The notes: generated from the letters alone by a model not told the origin. Counted from the first letter of the stretch, positions 11,001 through 22,974 are shown. The stretch is DNA of 64,000 nt from Petrosia ficiformis (GCA_947044365.1 OX345644.1:3970077-4034076); one strand, 5' to 3'. Numbers and translations are program-made.

Positions 11001-11935
11001 ACCAGGGTTTCATTAAGGGGAATGGGGAATTCCCCTCTTGTTTGCCCATAAGCACACTATGATAACTTTGTATGTTGCCCCTTCAAAGTCTTTCAAATTC
11101 ATGTTTTGCCCTTCCTTAACAAATTTACTAAATGCATACAAATACATACATATATACAGTGTATTTATGTATGTAACTATGTATGTATGTCATACATAAA
11201 TACATACACCAATACATTTGTATATATATATACACACACATAAATATACATGTTACCATTTTGACTGAAATGAATATTTTATTATACATTCAAGAAACCT
11301 GGATAACTGGATACAGAAAACACACTAAGTAACCTTTATGGAATTTATATATTTTTATTTAGCTTGATGTTCCTACTGATGGTGTGTTGGTTCATGGATT
11401 ATTCATGATGCTATGAAATGGGATGATGAAACTATGAAAATTACAGACTCACTCCCAGGAGAGATGAACTTAGTAAGTATATGACCATTTTCATTTACGA
11501 ATATTGTCCTGATTCTATTACAATTACAAGTTCAATTTCAATTTTACAATTTCTGTTATCCATTTATCAATTGTATTACTATATTTCATCACTTAATCTC
11601 ATAGCATCTACCAGTAATACACATGGAACCTAAACAGAACTTTACTCCTGATCCAACTGACTATAATGCTCCTATGTATAAGACAGGTGCACGTCCTGGT
11701 GTACTATCAACAACAGGTGATCTTTCACTTATAATATAAACTAGAATGTATTTACTTCATACTATATTATTGTTGTTTTTCCTAATCACAATCCTAATCA
11801 TACTAATCTTCCTCTTACAGGTCACTCTACTAACTTTGTTGTTGGTGTTAGACCAAGTCTCAAGACTACTGGGTTTCAATTGGAGCTGCTCTGTGCTTTG
11901 TTAGTTGAATGGATAACAATGACACATGCTGCCAT

Positions 11936-12379
11936 TGACAATATACAACTACTAAACAAAAATAATTATTAATAGAACAAATCTTCTAACATCACTTATT
12001 ATACAAACAAAAATTAATAGTACCATAATTAATTAATTTAAAAAAATCGCAGTGTTGAACAAACTGCACGCATTCAGTGAAATGTAAATGATAAGTGTTT
12101 CGAATTTTCCTCTACCCGTGTTAATGGTACCGCCCCTAAGCGAATTGCGTCCGATTTTGCACCTCATTTCCGCCACCTTTTTCGTGATCGCTTAGCCCAT
12201 TCAGTCTAGAGTCTTCCATAGCTCGTCCTGTCTAAATAAGCCACATAGTTTGTTCAGTTTTCTCAAGTGAGAGATTCATAACTCTCATATTACTAGTTTG
12301 TTTCTGGTCTTGTATACAGACTGTGATAGAAATATTGAAGGGACTAGCTCCAGTCATCGCCTTGTATTATGGTATTAAC
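11936..12379 (+). promoter_or_regulatory. Conserved flank upstream of beta-helix gene, duplicated at 24.1-24.7 kb
   Basis: Sequence from about 11,912 to 12,290 recurs at 24,110-24,725 (shared words 'cagctactaaacaaa'-like, 'ttgttcagttttctca' and 'gtgagagattcata'). It includes one unit of a motif (CCATAGCTCGTCCTGTCTAA) that forms a tandem array at 30,735-31,080. Because it lies directly before the start of the 12,380 gene it may contain that gene's promoter. That role is inferred from position only; no TATA box or initiator can be assigned. Confidence 0.4.
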
Positions 12380-15285
12380 ATGATGTCACTACTAATTCTC
12401 AATCAAAAGGTTTTGTATCTTGTATTGTTGATCACTTTACTAGTACTGTATAGATCATCATCAGCTAATCAAAATATCACTATATATGTTCAACAAAATG
12501 GAACCGACAAATCAGAATGTATGAAAGGAAATAAATCTATTTCATGTAATACATTGTCCTATGTCTTGAATCAGATCAATAATGGAAATAATGACATCTT
12601 TAATGGAACAAGTCTTTCAGTGTATGTGTATATAACATGCTATCAAGAAATAACTAATTTGTGACATAGAGTTACTGTATCTTATTGGAGTTGATAATCC
12701 CTTTCTTGATTTCAGTGGAAGTGGTTATGACTTTACTCTTCAAGGCAGTCACTCACATTGAAAGTTTGTATATTAGGAACATTCACAATCTTATCATAAA
12801 CAACTGTTTATTTTGTAACAATGATGTTCAATTACAACTTATAGTGATCGAAAGTGTATTAAATGTAGAAATATTTGGATGTGAATTCTATCAAAACAAA
12901 GGTCAAGAGGATCTTACAGTTTCGTACCTTCTTTTTGAAATGGATAACTGTAGGATTTATGACAATGAAGTAGTTGTTTCAACTATTTCTATAGAAGGTT
13001 TCAACTCTCATTTCTGTCAGTAATTGTCTCTTCTCTAATAACACATCTGCTGGGCACGTTTTCATCACTGTTATTGATAGATTATACATGTCAAATGTAA
13101 ATCTAATAAGTAACAAGAAAAAAAGGATTGGAACTAGCATCATACAAATAACACAAATACATACTAATGGAAAGCAACATTTGAACATATCTAATATTAA
13201 TTTTATCAACACTGGAACAGGACTCAAGCTGAAAGACACAACAGTGTATTTCAACAATATAACATTTTATTACAATAGTGGAGTTTATGGAGGAGGGATG
13301 TCATTGTATCACACACGTATCTATCTTGTTGGTCCTCTAAAATTTGAAAATAATAAAGCTTATTTTAGTGGGGCCATTTATATTGCGGAAATTGAAAGTT
13401 ATGAGATAGTTGATGATACATATTGTACTTCATTTGAACAAATAACATTTACCAGTAATTTTGCAGATACACATGGAGCTGATGTTTATATTGAGGATGG
13501 ATATTTTGTTAGTCGTACGATTTTGTTTACCTTTTCATGTATTGAAACCATAGACAGTCAGGTAAAGGCTGACCATATCATTTCTGGTCCTTACAATATT
13601 ACCATTAATCCACAAAGTAATTCCACCATTACTGTGTTTCCTGGACAGAAATTGGCATATTCAGCTCACGTCACTGATTATTTTGGTAACTTGACAAATT
13701 GTTCTATAAATATTTTTCTTCAATGTGGAGCTTATTTAATTTTCTGTGAAAATGTGGAGATTAATGGTGGCTCGGTATCCTTGATTTCAACTAGTAATAT
13801 CACAACTAATTTACATTTGTCATCTGCTGTTGAACATCATAATTCTTCAATAAAACTTTTGTTTGTATGTTTGGAAACAAATGCTGATGGATATGCAAAT
13901 GTAAATCTAACAGGCTGTCCTTTGGGATATGTATTCCAAGCACCTCAAATGAATCAATCAATCCAAGGGACATGTGAATGTGTGGATATAACTACTAGTA
14001 ATGATGTTCAGTGTGATTTTATGTTGGGCATTGCATGTATTAGACATGGTTACTGGTTTGGTAAAATTAATGCAGATGATGTACTGGAAGATACTCTCAA
14101 TGGCACAGCTCCATGTCAGTATCCATATTGTAAGACTGACTTACCACCTTGTCCGATCATAGGGCTATCTCAGACTTACAACAAACTTCTAGAAAATGCT
14201 GTGTTTAGTTTTGAAGCTGTTAAATGTATTCCATCATCAAATTGCGAACCATGGCAACCTTATATCATTTCAATACTTGTAGTTATATTTCAACTTGTTT
14301 TGGGCTTTGGGATTGTAATAGTACTAAAAGCAAGTTTTAAAACAGGTATTGGACATTTGTATGGACCTCTATTTTTCATTGCTGTACTCAGAATCATACC
14401 TTTTGGATACTACAAAGAATATGTTCAGCTAAAACTGATTGTTTCAATATTTCAATCCATTCTTTTGCTTAATTTAGAAGTATTTGGTGAAGTTCCATGG
14501 TGTTTCTTCTCCAATATTAGTCCGCTACTGAACTACTCTCTCCATTTTGTTGGACCATTTATTATTGCAATTGTACTCTTATCAACAGTATTACTAGCTC
14601 GATATTATCCAAGGCAGTTCTTGTCTCTACAGAGTTCACCAGTTCAAGCTATTTGTCTGCTCATTCTTCTTTCCTTTTGGTCAGTTTCTGATACTTGTAT
14701 TCAACTGCTGAAATCAGCTCCTACAATGAATGGAGTTACAGGATGGAGAGTTGCTCTTCAACCTAATATGGAATACTTCAAAGATTCGTAATCTGGATAA
14801 TTTCAACAGTTCTTCTCCTATTTCTACTTGTTCCTTTCATTTTAATGTTGTTTTTCTCACAACTTTTACGATGTAAGTTGAACCTCACTCATATACAACC
14901 ATTACTTGATGCATTCCAGTCGTGTTATCACGACAAGTTTCGGTGGTATTCGGGAGTATATCTACTATCGTGGATAATCTTAAATATCAACATGCCTCAC
15001 TATGTGATGGAGATTATTCTTGTTGCTATTGGTACATTACATTTTATGATACAGCCTTACAAGTATCGATGGTTGAATATTGTTGATACACTCTTACTTG
15101 TTGATCTATACTTGTTTGCTTTCTTGACTTCGGTTGATTCACCAAATAGTATATATAAAGAGACAGTACCTATCAGTTACATATTGGTAGTGTTACCTCT
15201 GATGTATATTACAATCGTTGGGTTGTGGATTATTAGTGTGATTATTATAAAATGGTGCAAAAGTTCTGAAACATCCTGTTTGTAA
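12380..15285 (+). pseudogene. Beta-helix, Cys-rich, multi-pass membrane protein (frameshifted)
   Basis: ATG at 12,380 opens a signal peptide (LLILNQKVLYLVLLITLLVL), then ITIYVQQNGTDKSEC and a long Asn/Ile-rich stretch with parallel beta-helix spacing (repeats such as NLIINNCLF and VNLISN). A Cys-rich block around 13,900-14,160 (CECVDITT, CIRHGYWFG, CQYPYCKTDLPPCP) leads into several hydrophobic membrane segments (14,260-15,270). The order is that of large surface proteins common in sponge genomes, sometimes labelled Pmp-like; their ligands are unknown. The frame changes near 12,660, 12,750, 13,017 and 14,785, while similarity of pattern continues across each break. Four breaks make it a pseudogene unless base errors are frequent here. 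Confidence 0.65.
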
Positions 15286-16015
15286 GAGAGAATCCCTGAT
15301 ACTTGACGATAATTAAATGAATAAAACATCAATTTGGTGTGTTACATAGCTAATGACTGTTAAGGTGTTTTTTTGATATTTTAGTTTATGTAACTTCATG
15401 TAAGATAATAATAGTTCGTTCATATTAATTATTAAAATTTAGCTAAATATGATCAAGTACTTTCCTATGCTTTAATTGGCTGTAAATGTTGGCTCTCTGA
15501 CACAGCTGTTCTGTGATTGTTATACTCAATGTTCATACCATGCCATTATTTTGCTACGTATCTCCAATGATGTAATAATCATGTAATGGATTGAACTGCA
15601 GCTTGGAACTTTCCCTCTGTCTTGACTATAGTGAACCTTCAGACGTCTATATAGCTTATGAAAGAGTAGTCTCACATAATTAGATCCAACCCACACTGTA
15701 AACAGGCATAAGCCAGTACACACATCAGTAACATAAATATGATATCTGCTAATAATTAAATTTTATGTACAATAGCTATAATAATTATAATCATAGTAAA
15801 TATACATTATAATTATCAAATCACTAGTACACAGAATTACAGAACTAATTTAAAGAGAAAAAAATATGTTTAAAAAGTTTCAGAAAAGACAAAACCACAT
15901 TAATGAGTATGATACAATTAATTGGATGGAAATACGGGAATGAGGAACAGAATAGGAATTAGACTAAATCATTACAAATTCAGATGAATCACACAGGAAT
16001 TAACTTATCCTTTTA
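15286..16015. other. Intergenic AT-rich region
   Basis: Between convergent genes (the + strand membrane gene ends at 15,285; the minus-strand proline-rich gene ends at 16,016). An AATAAA (near 15,320) follows the first stop codon and could be its polyadenylation signal. Otherwise AT-rich with no exon I can support. Confidence 0.5.
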
Positions 16016-18009
16016 TTAGTAATAATTATTATTGGAATGATGTGGTGGATTAGGATGAATCATAGAAGGGTGTGGTAGTTGTGTGTGTGGTACAAACACT
16101 CCACTACTGACTGAAGCATGTGGTACACGAGGTATATATTCAGTTCCAGGTGGTGTTATAATTTGTTGTGGAGGTGGAGGAGGCATCATAGGATTAAAAG
16201 AGGTAGGGAAATGTGTATGTATCATGTCCTGTGGTGATATCTGTGCTTGATGTGGATGATGAAGATAAATGTCCGTAGTTGATGGTTGAATAACTGTGAG
16301 GAAAATACAATATTGTATTTATGCTAATACATGTATTTATAACATTCTTTAGAGTTAATTAAGTGTTTTATATATAATAGCATGAGGGTGGGGATCAGAG
16401 ACTAGATAATGCCATCATCTAATTGAGACATTTATTGGCCAATGAGTACAAGTACATGAGGAAGTTTGAAAATATATCACCCGAGGGCCAAATTGGCAGG
16501 TTTATATAATGCATATAGATCAATGAACCATGATATATTTGATATAACTAATAATGGAACACGTGCAAACCTTCGAAAGTTCGTTCATTTTTGCCGACGA
16601 AGCTTCGAAGGTTGTTTTTCTACCTTTGTCCCAGCCCTACATGATATTATGATATAACTAATAATGGAGATTCGTATAGTGTACCCATTAGTTTTCAGTC
16701 CACCAGGCATATCTTCTGAGCATTCACATTGGCTCCAGGTATATATATTTAAATATAAACCTAGTACGAGGTGTATATACAAAATATATACCTGCACACC
16801 CCATTGTATATATTCTTGTGTCACATACAAGTACACTATTAACAGGGTGTGGCATGTAAACAAACACACACTTTAGCTACAGCACACCAACAGGAATTCA
16901 ATTTGCAATTACATGTTGACAAACACACATTTGCAATGAAGTTATAATTGTGCTATAAAATAATAATTAATCTCACCTCTACGAGGATGTTGTGTCATAT
17001 CTAATGGAGTTGAAGGATGTCCCCAAAAGAATTGTTGACCAGTTGTCATGACAGTGAGAGTAAGAGGTATACCACTTGACATCGTGGAGGTTGCCATGAG
17101 ATTAGTAGAGAAGGAGTGTGGAGGAGGAGGAGGAGGAGGATGTGATGTGATACTCTCTTTACTGGACCTAATGATGTAAAAATAAACCATAATCATAATT
17201 ATGCATATCTAAGATTGTTATTTGGATCCAGGTGTCTTTTATTGATCAAGGCTTCCACTAGAAACGTGAATAGTACATATTTATAACAACTTCTTGTATT
17301 CAAATCCACATAATTTATTTATCAAAGAATAAGAAATAAAATAACTAACTGGATTATTAATGAAGAGGATAGAATGTCCTCCATCATAGCTTTATAGAAG
17401 CATTGATATCAATCATAATGAACACATCAAATGTGACAGAATAGTAATTTCATGAATACAACCTCTATGTTACAGTCTCCATTAGATTATGGTTAGATCT
17501 TCAGTGATGGAGCATATTTGGTATAATGCATATCTGAGGTAGAGGAAACATTAATTCATACAAACTGGATTTTCTAATGGAAGACTATATATACATATGA
17601 GAAGATATGTGTAATTAAGAGAAGTGGATCTATATAGAAGAGATGGGTGATGTTGTGGATCAGGTTATGAATGGATAAACTATGATAATGCACAAGTAGA
17701 TAAAGTAGATAATGTAGACTTTCAATTATAAATAGAAATCATGTTACTATAAATTAACACAACTCTACTCTGACTAGAATAATTGTACGATATAATGATG
17801 ATGTAATGATATGAACCTTTACATGAAGAAGTACCCTTCATCATAGTCTGTATTGTTTGTATTCATGATTGATTATTGAAATTGTTAATGGACATCATTC
17901 AAAACTTAATGACAAAATACAGATTCATACACACTTTATGGAGCACAGCTAGTGGTAATAGTATTGAATGTACGTACCTGATTAACAGAATAATGTTGAG
18001 TTGGCTCAT
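16016..18009 (-). CDS. Proline-rich protein, 3 exons, 166 aa
   Basis: Reading the minus strand, ATG at 18,009 starts MSQLNIILLI in exon 1 (18,009-17,978). Exon 2 is 17,167-16,977 and exon 3 is 16,293-16,016, ending in TAA. All four splice sites are GT-AG and phases agree exactly (32 + 191 + 278 nt = 167 codons), which is strong support for a real gene. Exon 2 carries an SH3/WW-ligand-like run of eight prolines (SHPPPPPPPPHS); exon 3 has MMPPPPPQQ, a TPPGTEYIP stretch and a His/Asn/Tyr tail (HHSNNNYY). I recognise no folded domain, so it may be an intrinsically disordered adaptor or the tail of a longer protein whose upstream exons lie beyond 18,010. Intron 2 contains a repeat fragment at 16,560-16,655. 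Confidence 0.62.
16560..16655 (+). mobile_element. Fragment of hAT-like MITE family (CCCAGCCCTA end)
   Basis: 'cgaagcttcgaaggttg...cccagcccta' matches the terminal region of elements at 49,998-50,306 and 51,361-51,480 (CGAAGCTT near the end, terminal CAGCCCTA). It lies in intron 2 of the proline-rich gene. Only one end is recognisable. Confidence 0.5.
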
Positions 18010-20255
18010 TTTATACAGAAACTATCTATATTAAACTGTGCCAATGTACAGAGCTGTTAGTGTGATAGGAGAGATCTGCAAGTACAGAGAACACTTGCCA
18101 GTAAATTTCATCCTGGAGAAAATCGAGAGACAGACATAATCATAACTTGGTTAATTTGAATTATAGATAGACATACATGTGTGTATTTCATGTTGAAAGA
18201 ATATGAATAATATCTTTACCTGCAAATTCTTTGTTTATGTATAACAATAATATCTCTTCATATCTCTTCTCTTTCTGGTCTTGTGCATGGAGATGAACAA
18301 GATTATTACATCTGAAAGCGGGGTTTTGATTTATTTAGGTAGTTTTAGTTTCAGACTAAGTACTGGTTTGAAGTGGTTTCAGACTACAAAATTGAATCAG
18401 CATGTATGAGAAACTGCAGGACTGACAGGAGATAATGTTAGAGTGGACTGGAACTGGATCTTTGCATGTATTGGAAAATGCAGGAGATAGTGGACTAGAA
18501 CTGGTTGAGTCAGAAGAAGTGAAATTTGTGATGTATTTAGTCAACTGTCATCTTGTGAGGTCAGTAAATGATACTGAAATACCAATACTGTTACATAGTA
18601 GTTGGACCCCCAATCAATATAGTAATAGCTGTTACAATGATAGAGTGTATATTTATATTAGTAATAGTAAGACAGCTGAAGTATGTCGTGGTTCTGACTA
18701 CTATGGGACATGAAGATTGAACATGAACAAGTGAATAAATATTCATTGTTTCATATGTGTGTTTTATTACTTTGCCATGTAACGAGGGTGAACAACCCAA
18801 CGGCATTCATTTAAATATTGTAACCTTCTTTCCCATTGTAAAATTTATCATATATGCATACCATCACTCAGGGAATGAATAATAGTGACAATATATGATG
18901 GTTCATTTGAAATTCCTATCTTTAGAGGAATTTACTTTAAAAGAATATCACAAGTAACAACACATGATTACCTGTAGCTAATAAGTATAGCTATTATGAC
19001 TGAATCAAGTTCAAATGGTCATTATGGAATAGAAGCTTTGATCTGATGTGTGAGAAAGAAGGAGAGTAGAGGTTTCTCAATGAGATTGATATGACAAAGG
19101 TATTATTAGATGTTCATAAACTCATATCAATAAACATTATTTATAACTTCATAACACATTACATATCATGTATTAAATACAATACTATACTTCATTGAAT
19201 ATGTTAAATTTGTTTTGTGTGAAAACTTTAATATTAATTAATACATAAATTATTATGTGCTTGAAATGTTAAATATAATAGTCGTTAATATTATTGGATG
19301 CACAGTATTAAAAGTTTCATATTGTATATGTAGGTATACAGTTATAATGCAAAAGATTGCATCCTTCAATATTTTTTACAGTGTCCAAATTAAATATTTA
19401 GAATTTACCATTTTAATAAGAATTTTTTTTTACTTATTATAAATTATCCTATTTATTGCACATCATTAGACTAAATAGTCTCATCCCTAGCTGCACCCAT
19501 TATGTACAGAACAGAAGTACAGAACCCTAGAACAGCAGCTAGAAGTGAGTATTGACTTTTCAAATTGTCTCTCACTACTTTCTCATCAATAGTACACTAG
19601 CTAGTAGTAGTTCAATCATGGAAGGGGACTGATTTAGAAATTTTAAATACTCCCATAGAAAATTTGTCAAACATTTGATCAGTGTTGCCACATTTGGTTT
19701 CTTCAAAATATCTTTGTGCATTACATAATTTAATTGCACATTTTGAACTTATTTTTGTCCATATAAACATCATAACATCATGTCTCGTCATCTCTCTGAC
19801 ATGTTTTATTACTGTATATAGAAACATTATTACATATTTTATTTACTGAAAGAGGAATAGATAGTTTATATTACTTGTGCATATATATATGTATGTATGT
19901 ACATATGTTTGTACTTATGTATGTAGCTTTGTCTATGTACATGTACATGTATGAGGACTGTAACTAATCACTCTTTTTGGTATTCTGTTATTAATTTTAA
20001 ATATTCATTAATAATTTTGAATATTTAATTTGAATATTAATTTTGAATATTTATTTATCTTAACAATATAATATTTTGATTTGTTTAGTGTATGTATATA
20101 CACACAAATTTACATGTGAATATGATATATGTATTTATTTATTTTTTATGAGGGCACATATGCTCATAAAGTACATGTATATAAATACATAATTGTATAT
20201 TGAATGTGATTATATATATAAAAAAATATGTATATATAGTATAGCGTATGCTACC
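18010..20255. other. Intergenic region, possible upstream minus-strand exon
   Basis: No gene is convincing. On the minus strand, the segment 18,313-18,222 is open, is flanked by CAG and GTAAAG splice-like signals, and would encode CNNLVHLHAQDQKEKRYEEI followed by about eleven further residues. Its composition is coding-like, but I could not join it in phase to the gene at 18,009 because the intervening segment has stops. Another short open frame at 18,435-18,713 (+) has no domain features. 19,980-20,100 is a run of short near-repeats of TTAATTTTGAATATT type. Confidence 0.35.
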
Positions 20256-20576
20256 ATGGCAACCACAGTTAAGTCTGCATGTACATGTTGGAGCTTCAAG
20301 GCTAACATACATGTATATGCTATATCATTTATAGTAATGTTTGCAACGGTCCACTTCATTTATCAGACACTAGACCTCAGTTTTGGATGTTGTATAACAG
20401 CCCTTGGCTTCATCTCAGGCTGCTATACAGCTAGAGCCGTCCTTAACTTTGGAGGGTCTGATAAATCAGATAAAACTATAAATATTACACATAATTATAG
20501 AGGGATGTCCAATGGTGCCACTGACAGTCAACAGTCAACTATGGCAACCAAAGTAACTATATTTATCCCAGGATAG
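20256..20576 (+). CDS. Small putative membrane protein, 106 aa
   Basis: The ATG at 20,256 sits in an ideal eukaryotic context (ACCATGG). The product starts MATTVKSACTCWSF and has two hydrophobic segments (VYAISFIVMFATVHFIY and LSFGCCITALGFISGCY), then a polar tail (SDKSDKTINITHNYRG) with N-glycosylation-like NIT. The stop is reached as the 78-bp minisatellite begins. The last 30 codons are repeated, inverted and degraded, at about 22,231-22,305, so the gene end belongs to a larger inverted duplication. No homologous family is recognised; it could also be a chance frame or part of a repeat. Confidence 0.4.
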   Translation: MATTVKSACTCWSFKANIHVYAISFIVMFATVHFIYQTLDLSFGCCITALGFISGCYTARAVLNFGGSDKSDKTINITHNYRGMSNGATDSQQSTMATKVTIFIPG

Positions 20577-20603
20577 TATAGGGAAAGTAGCTACCTTTGC
20601 AGT

Positions 20604-21256
20604 CTGTCGGGACACCAGTATAACACTGGATATCCCAGGATGCTACAGTGTATAATGGCCACTCACCCTCTCTGTCTGAGTATCCCGGGATGCCAGTGTA
20701 ACACTGGATATTCCAGGATGTTACAGCTACTCACCCTCTCTGTCTGAGCATCCCAGAACGCCAGTGTAACACCGAATATCCCAGGATGTTACAGTGTACA
20801 GAGGCTACTCACCCTCTCTGTCTGAGTATCCCGGGACACCAGTGTAACACTGGATATCCCAGGATGTTACACTGTACAGAGGCTACTCACCCTCTCTGTC
20901 TGAGTATCCCGGGACACCAGTGTAACACTGGATATCCCAGGATGTTACACTGTACAGAGGCTACTCACCCTCTCTGTCTGAGTATCCCGGGACACCAGTG
21001 TAACACTGGATATCCCAGGATGTTACAGTGTATAATGGCCACTCACCCTCTCTGTCTGAGTATCCCGAGACACCAGTGTAACACTGAATATCCCAGGATG
21101 TTACAGTGTACAGAGGCTACTCACCCTCTCTGTCTGAGTATCCCGGGACACCAGTGTAACACTGGATATCCCAGGATGTTACAATGTATAAAGGCTACTC
21201 ACCCTCTCTGTCTGAGTATCCCGGGACACCTTGTAACACTGGATATCTAGTGTATA
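20604..21256 (+). repeat. 78-bp minisatellite, direct array, about 8 units
   Basis: Unit of 78 bp containing CTCACCCTCTCTGTCTGAG, a CCAGTGTAACACTGG palindrome and GATATCCCAGGATG. Because 78 is divisible by 3 the array keeps a 26-residue repeat open (core CLSIPGHQCNTGYPR). One unit near 20,690-20,750 is shorter. The period and composition are far from the AT-rich flanks. Protein coding is doubtful because the frame begins inside the array without context. Confidence 0.92.
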
Positions 21257-21947
21257 ATGGTCAGTTACAAGCTAAGATGATGTTTTATTCGAACATTATA
21301 AATGTTAATACAGTATTGTTGCACATAACAGTGAGATTAAATGTTTGAGCAGTCAAGTATTTTCCTGTTGTGTAGTTCACACAGGTATAACATACAAAAT
21401 ATAAAATTTTCTCTATTCATATGGCGAATGATTTTTGCATATCTGGACAGCCACGAGAAAGTCTGTTCGCATATTTCACTGTTCACCTATATCAATACAT
21501 ATATATATATTAATATTTGTGGAAATAGCACAAATAAACAACAACCTTATCCATCTCTATTACTCGATTTGGATCACAGTGTTCTTTGCACCATGGGTCA
21601 ATGTGACCTTTGAAGTGCATCCTATCGATTACAAACTTCATTTTTGAAATACGACTCGCTGTCAATGTCAGTTCACTTCTTTTTTGATTACATGCATACT
21701 TCATCAAGTGACAGGAGTCATCATAGCATATGACATCTTAAATTAATATCAATGAAGGCTTGAATTTCAAAATTTTTGAATGACTTAGTCTTACCAAGAT
21801 TAGAAGTAGATTCAGAGTTATTGTGTAAGAAAGCATGAAAATTGCCATAAACTTGGCTTTTTGACTCTGCTCCAAACAATTCGCTTTGATCATCACTTAT
21901 ATTGTTTTCTTATACGTGTTTTTATTATTTACATAGCCATAAGTGCT
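21257..21947. other. Spacer between inverted minisatellite arrays
   Basis: About 690 bp of unique AT-rich sequence that would form the loop if the flanking 78-bp arrays pair. Three overlapping frames of 65-90 codons occur, but none has domain features or splice support. I see nothing else. Confidence 0.5.
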
Positions 21948-22305
21948 TGGATATCTGATATTATCCTAGGATATCCAGTGTTATACTGGTGTCCCAGGAT
22001 ACTCAGACAGAGAGGGTGAGTGGCCATTATACACTGTAACATCCTGGGATATCCAGTGTTACACTGGTGTCCCAGGATACTCAGACAGAGAGGGTGAGTA
22101 GCCTCTGTACACTGTAACATCCTGGGATATTCAGTGTTACACTGGTGTTCTGGGATACTCAGACAGTGAGGGTGAGTAGCCAATATACACTGTAACATCC
22201 TGGGATATTCAGTGTTACACTGGTGTTCCGGAATGTACATGGATAAATACAGTTACAGGGGTCACCACAGTGAACTACTGACTGTCTGTGGCACTATTGG
22301 ACATG
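21948..22305 (-). repeat. 78-bp minisatellite, inverted array plus inverted gene end
   Basis: About 3.7 units of the same 78-bp repeat in the opposite orientation, followed (22,231-22,305) by an inverted, degraded copy of the last codons of the 20,256-20,576 frame (reading GTCCAATAGTGCCAC on the minus strand, with an in-frame stop). The two arms therefore share more than the minisatellite alone, so they arose by an inverted duplication of a unit containing the gene end plus array. Confidence 0.85.
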
Positions 22306-22765
22306 TATGCAATTTCTTTATCAGCCATCTTGTATAAGAAGCCAGCAAATTTGATTTATCTATAACTTGTCTTTAAGGATTGAATGTTTCATTAAAAATT
22401 GGCTGAAAATTGATCAGTTAATCTTAAGCATTTGAAAACCAAATAAATGTACATGTATGACCCCTTTTCACATAGTTAGATATGTATACCGTTAAGTAAC
22501 TATGTATGTATGATAATTATATTGTATATTACATGTAATTAATATAATTATTATATGATATATATACATGTATATATATATATATTACTAATAGTAACGT
22601 TACTTATGATGAAAATACCCGTAGAATATTTATTTTCGTTGAATGAACCTGTGATCTGATATGTAAATGTAATATCATATTGATAATATATTATTAGTAG
22701 ATATCTAATGTCCTTACCATTATTAATATCAGTACAACACACATACGTGTATGTACATACTACGG

Positions 22766-22920
22766 TATATTTAACAATAATGATTGTATACATTACTACA
22801 TGTTACTGACCTTGTAAAGTGAAAGGAGTGTGAGAATATGTTTCTGTATGAACTGTATAAACTGTTTTATTCCCATTTCATTAAACTACATTACACAACT
22901 ATTATATCAGATCTGATAAT
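22766..22920 (+). repeat. Dispersed block, copy 1 (partner 28,762-28,912)
   Basis: Shared words include 'ttactgaccttgta', 'aaactgttttattcccattt' and 'acacaactattatatcaga'. Both copies are followed directly by an ATGT array, so array and block were duplicated together or the block is an element with a microsatellite tail. Confidence 0.75.
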
Positions 22921-22974
22921 AACATGTACTATCTAATGCATACACATGTATATATGTAATGTACAATATGTATG

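Larger units (their letters stand above)
9166..11935 (+). pseudogene. Dynein heavy chain C-terminal exons (pseudogene)
   Basis: A series of exons still bounded by splice signals matches the conserved end of dynein heavy chains in the right order. Exon 9166-9399 holds SSSAPLVFILSQSSD and VQGPVADVMINSATQNGHW (family GQGPxA...G.W..LQ). Exon 9483-9637 holds HLAAS (family NCHLAxSWM) and later VSVLQNAVK. A short exon at 9896 reads GLRARAF, 10255-10373 reads YTFTDSDRECTLDNLKMIL, and 11363-11472 reads DGVLVHGLF then, after a frame change, KWDDETMK. 11605-11716 reads [13 protein letters not shown], and the last starts at 11821 with GHSTNFV. Frameshifts and stops (for example after HLAASCVL) kill it, and the rest of the roughly 4,500-aa motor is absent. 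Dynein heavy chains are microtubule motor ATPases; the subclass is not resolved. Confidence 0.85.

Noticed and set aside
10660..11062. Many overlapping Tyr/His/Ile/Thr or Met/Tyr/Val/Cys open frames on both strands, here and at 22.9-23.3, 28.2-28.6, 28.9-29.2 and 50.2-50.45 kb
   Set aside because: They are translations of ACAT/ATGT microsatellites; a 4-bp repeat without stops stays open in several frames.
16466..16657. Open frame of 63 codons on the + strand
   Set aside because: It lies in an intron of the minus-strand gene and runs into a MITE fragment.
20604..22240. CRISPR-like array of regular repeats
   Set aside because: The 78-bp units are contiguous without unique spacers, and the DNA is animal nuclear.
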